A stretch of 32,696 bases of DNA from Candidatus Bathyarchaeota archaeon (GTDB lineage Archaea; Thermoproteota; Bathyarchaeia; Bathyarchaeales; Bathycorpusculaceae). The DNA lies in NCBI GenBank assembly GCA_026014545.1, contig JAOZIH010000014.1, positions 1-32,696 on the forward strand, written 5' to 3'. Made by a program: the position numbers and the translations under genes. Shown here piece after piece: positions 32,647 to 32,696 of this stretch; position 1 is the stretch's first letter; every line of letters starts with the position of its first letter. The notes under the pieces are model-generated. The model was not told the DNA's origin, did no database searches, and saw only the letters and a program-made list of their open reading frames with translations.

Positions 32647-32696
32647 GGGCTGGTAGATCAGTCTGGTATGATCGCCACGTTGGCATCGTGGAGGCC
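32647..32696 (+). tRNA. tRNA-Ala (anticodon GGC), 5' 50 nt, cut by window edge
   Basis: Acceptor 5' strand GGGCTGG (G3 in place for the Ala G3:U70 pair, though U70 is off the window). The D arm is GATC/GATC with a ten-base loop containing GG. The anticodon arm is CCACG-TTGGCAT-CGTGG, with anticodon GGC at 34-36. The variable region starts AGGCC. No intron interrupts the anticodon loop. The T arm and 3' end lie beyond the edge. Confidence 0.95.

Noticed and set aside
1-32696. CRISPR arrays, insertion sequences, attachment sites, rRNA
   Set aside because: No spaced direct repeats, transposase or integrase features, terminal inverted repeats or rRNA segments were found by reading both strands. 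The tRNA-Ala at the right edge could host an attachment site, but its 3' end is outside the window.

Overview
This window is chromosomal DNA of an archaeon. The evidence is a set of archaeal or archaeal/eukaryotic genes: ribosomal proteins L39e, L31e, LX, S19e, L10/P0, L1 and L11, plus eIF6, Spt5, SecE/Sec61-gamma, prefoldin alpha, PDCD5, pantoate kinase, archaeal-type phosphopantetheine adenylyltransferase and the D-aminoacyl-tRNA deacylase DTD2. The mix of TATA-box promoters with Shine-Dalgarno sites, frequent TTG/GTG starts and the style of the hypothetical genes suggest a mesophilic or moderately thermophilic Thermoproteota lineage such as Bathyarchaeia. That placement is an inference and was not tested by phylogeny. 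No IS element, CRISPR array, integrase or prophage gene is visible. The window reads as core genome with small lineage-specific genes between conserved operons.

Layout. 1-2078 (minus): a coenzyme A precursor operon, with an ECF-type membrane S component, pantoate kinase and phosphopantetheine adenylyltransferase (cut by the left edge). 2199-3090 (minus): a small hypothetical gene and a HIT-family protein. 3188-4213 (plus): a short, folate-independent-type MetE homologue. 4215-8757 (minus): a complete phosphate uptake operon pstS-pstC-pstA-pstB-phoU. Divergent from it is a fusion regulator with an AbrB-like DNA-binding domain and PhoU-like repeats (8892-9941), and the shared promoter carries inverted repeats. 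10061-12825 (minus): secE-spt5-L11-L1-L10. 12911-14751: DTD2 and a divergent carbamoyltransferase of uncertain substrate. 15006-16289 (minus): an apparent small regulatory and membrane cassette (winged-helix protein, two-TM protein, secreted protein) with a repeated palindrome in its gaps. 16471-20203 (minus): the conserved S19e-PDCD5-L39e-L31e-eIF6-LX-pfdA-ftsY operon, linking ribosome biogenesis, folding and SRP targeting.

20394-32696 is a mosaic of mostly single genes: a cupin, a GT-C glycosyltransferase, a PPC-domain protein, a 50-residue basic protein, a two-gene unit of an SPL-like radical SAM protein and a Y-family polymerase, and a membrane-anchored seven-repeat protein that is probably a beta-propeller. 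After these come a TatD-linked-type radical SAM protein, a possible 28-codon transcription unit, a membrane-anchored secreted protein, rubrerythrin, a PEBP/YbhB protein, a stand-alone class II glutamine amidotransferase, a small AbrB-like protein and another membrane-anchored surface protein. The window ends in the 5' part of tRNA-Ala(GGC).

No clear new multi-gene system is present. The best candidates for something undescribed are the MetE homologue lacking one zinc ligand, the carbamoyltransferase with altered substrate motifs, the palindrome-linked wHTH/membrane/secreted cassette, the SPL-DinB unit with an upstream palindrome, and the small transcription unit at 27803-27985.
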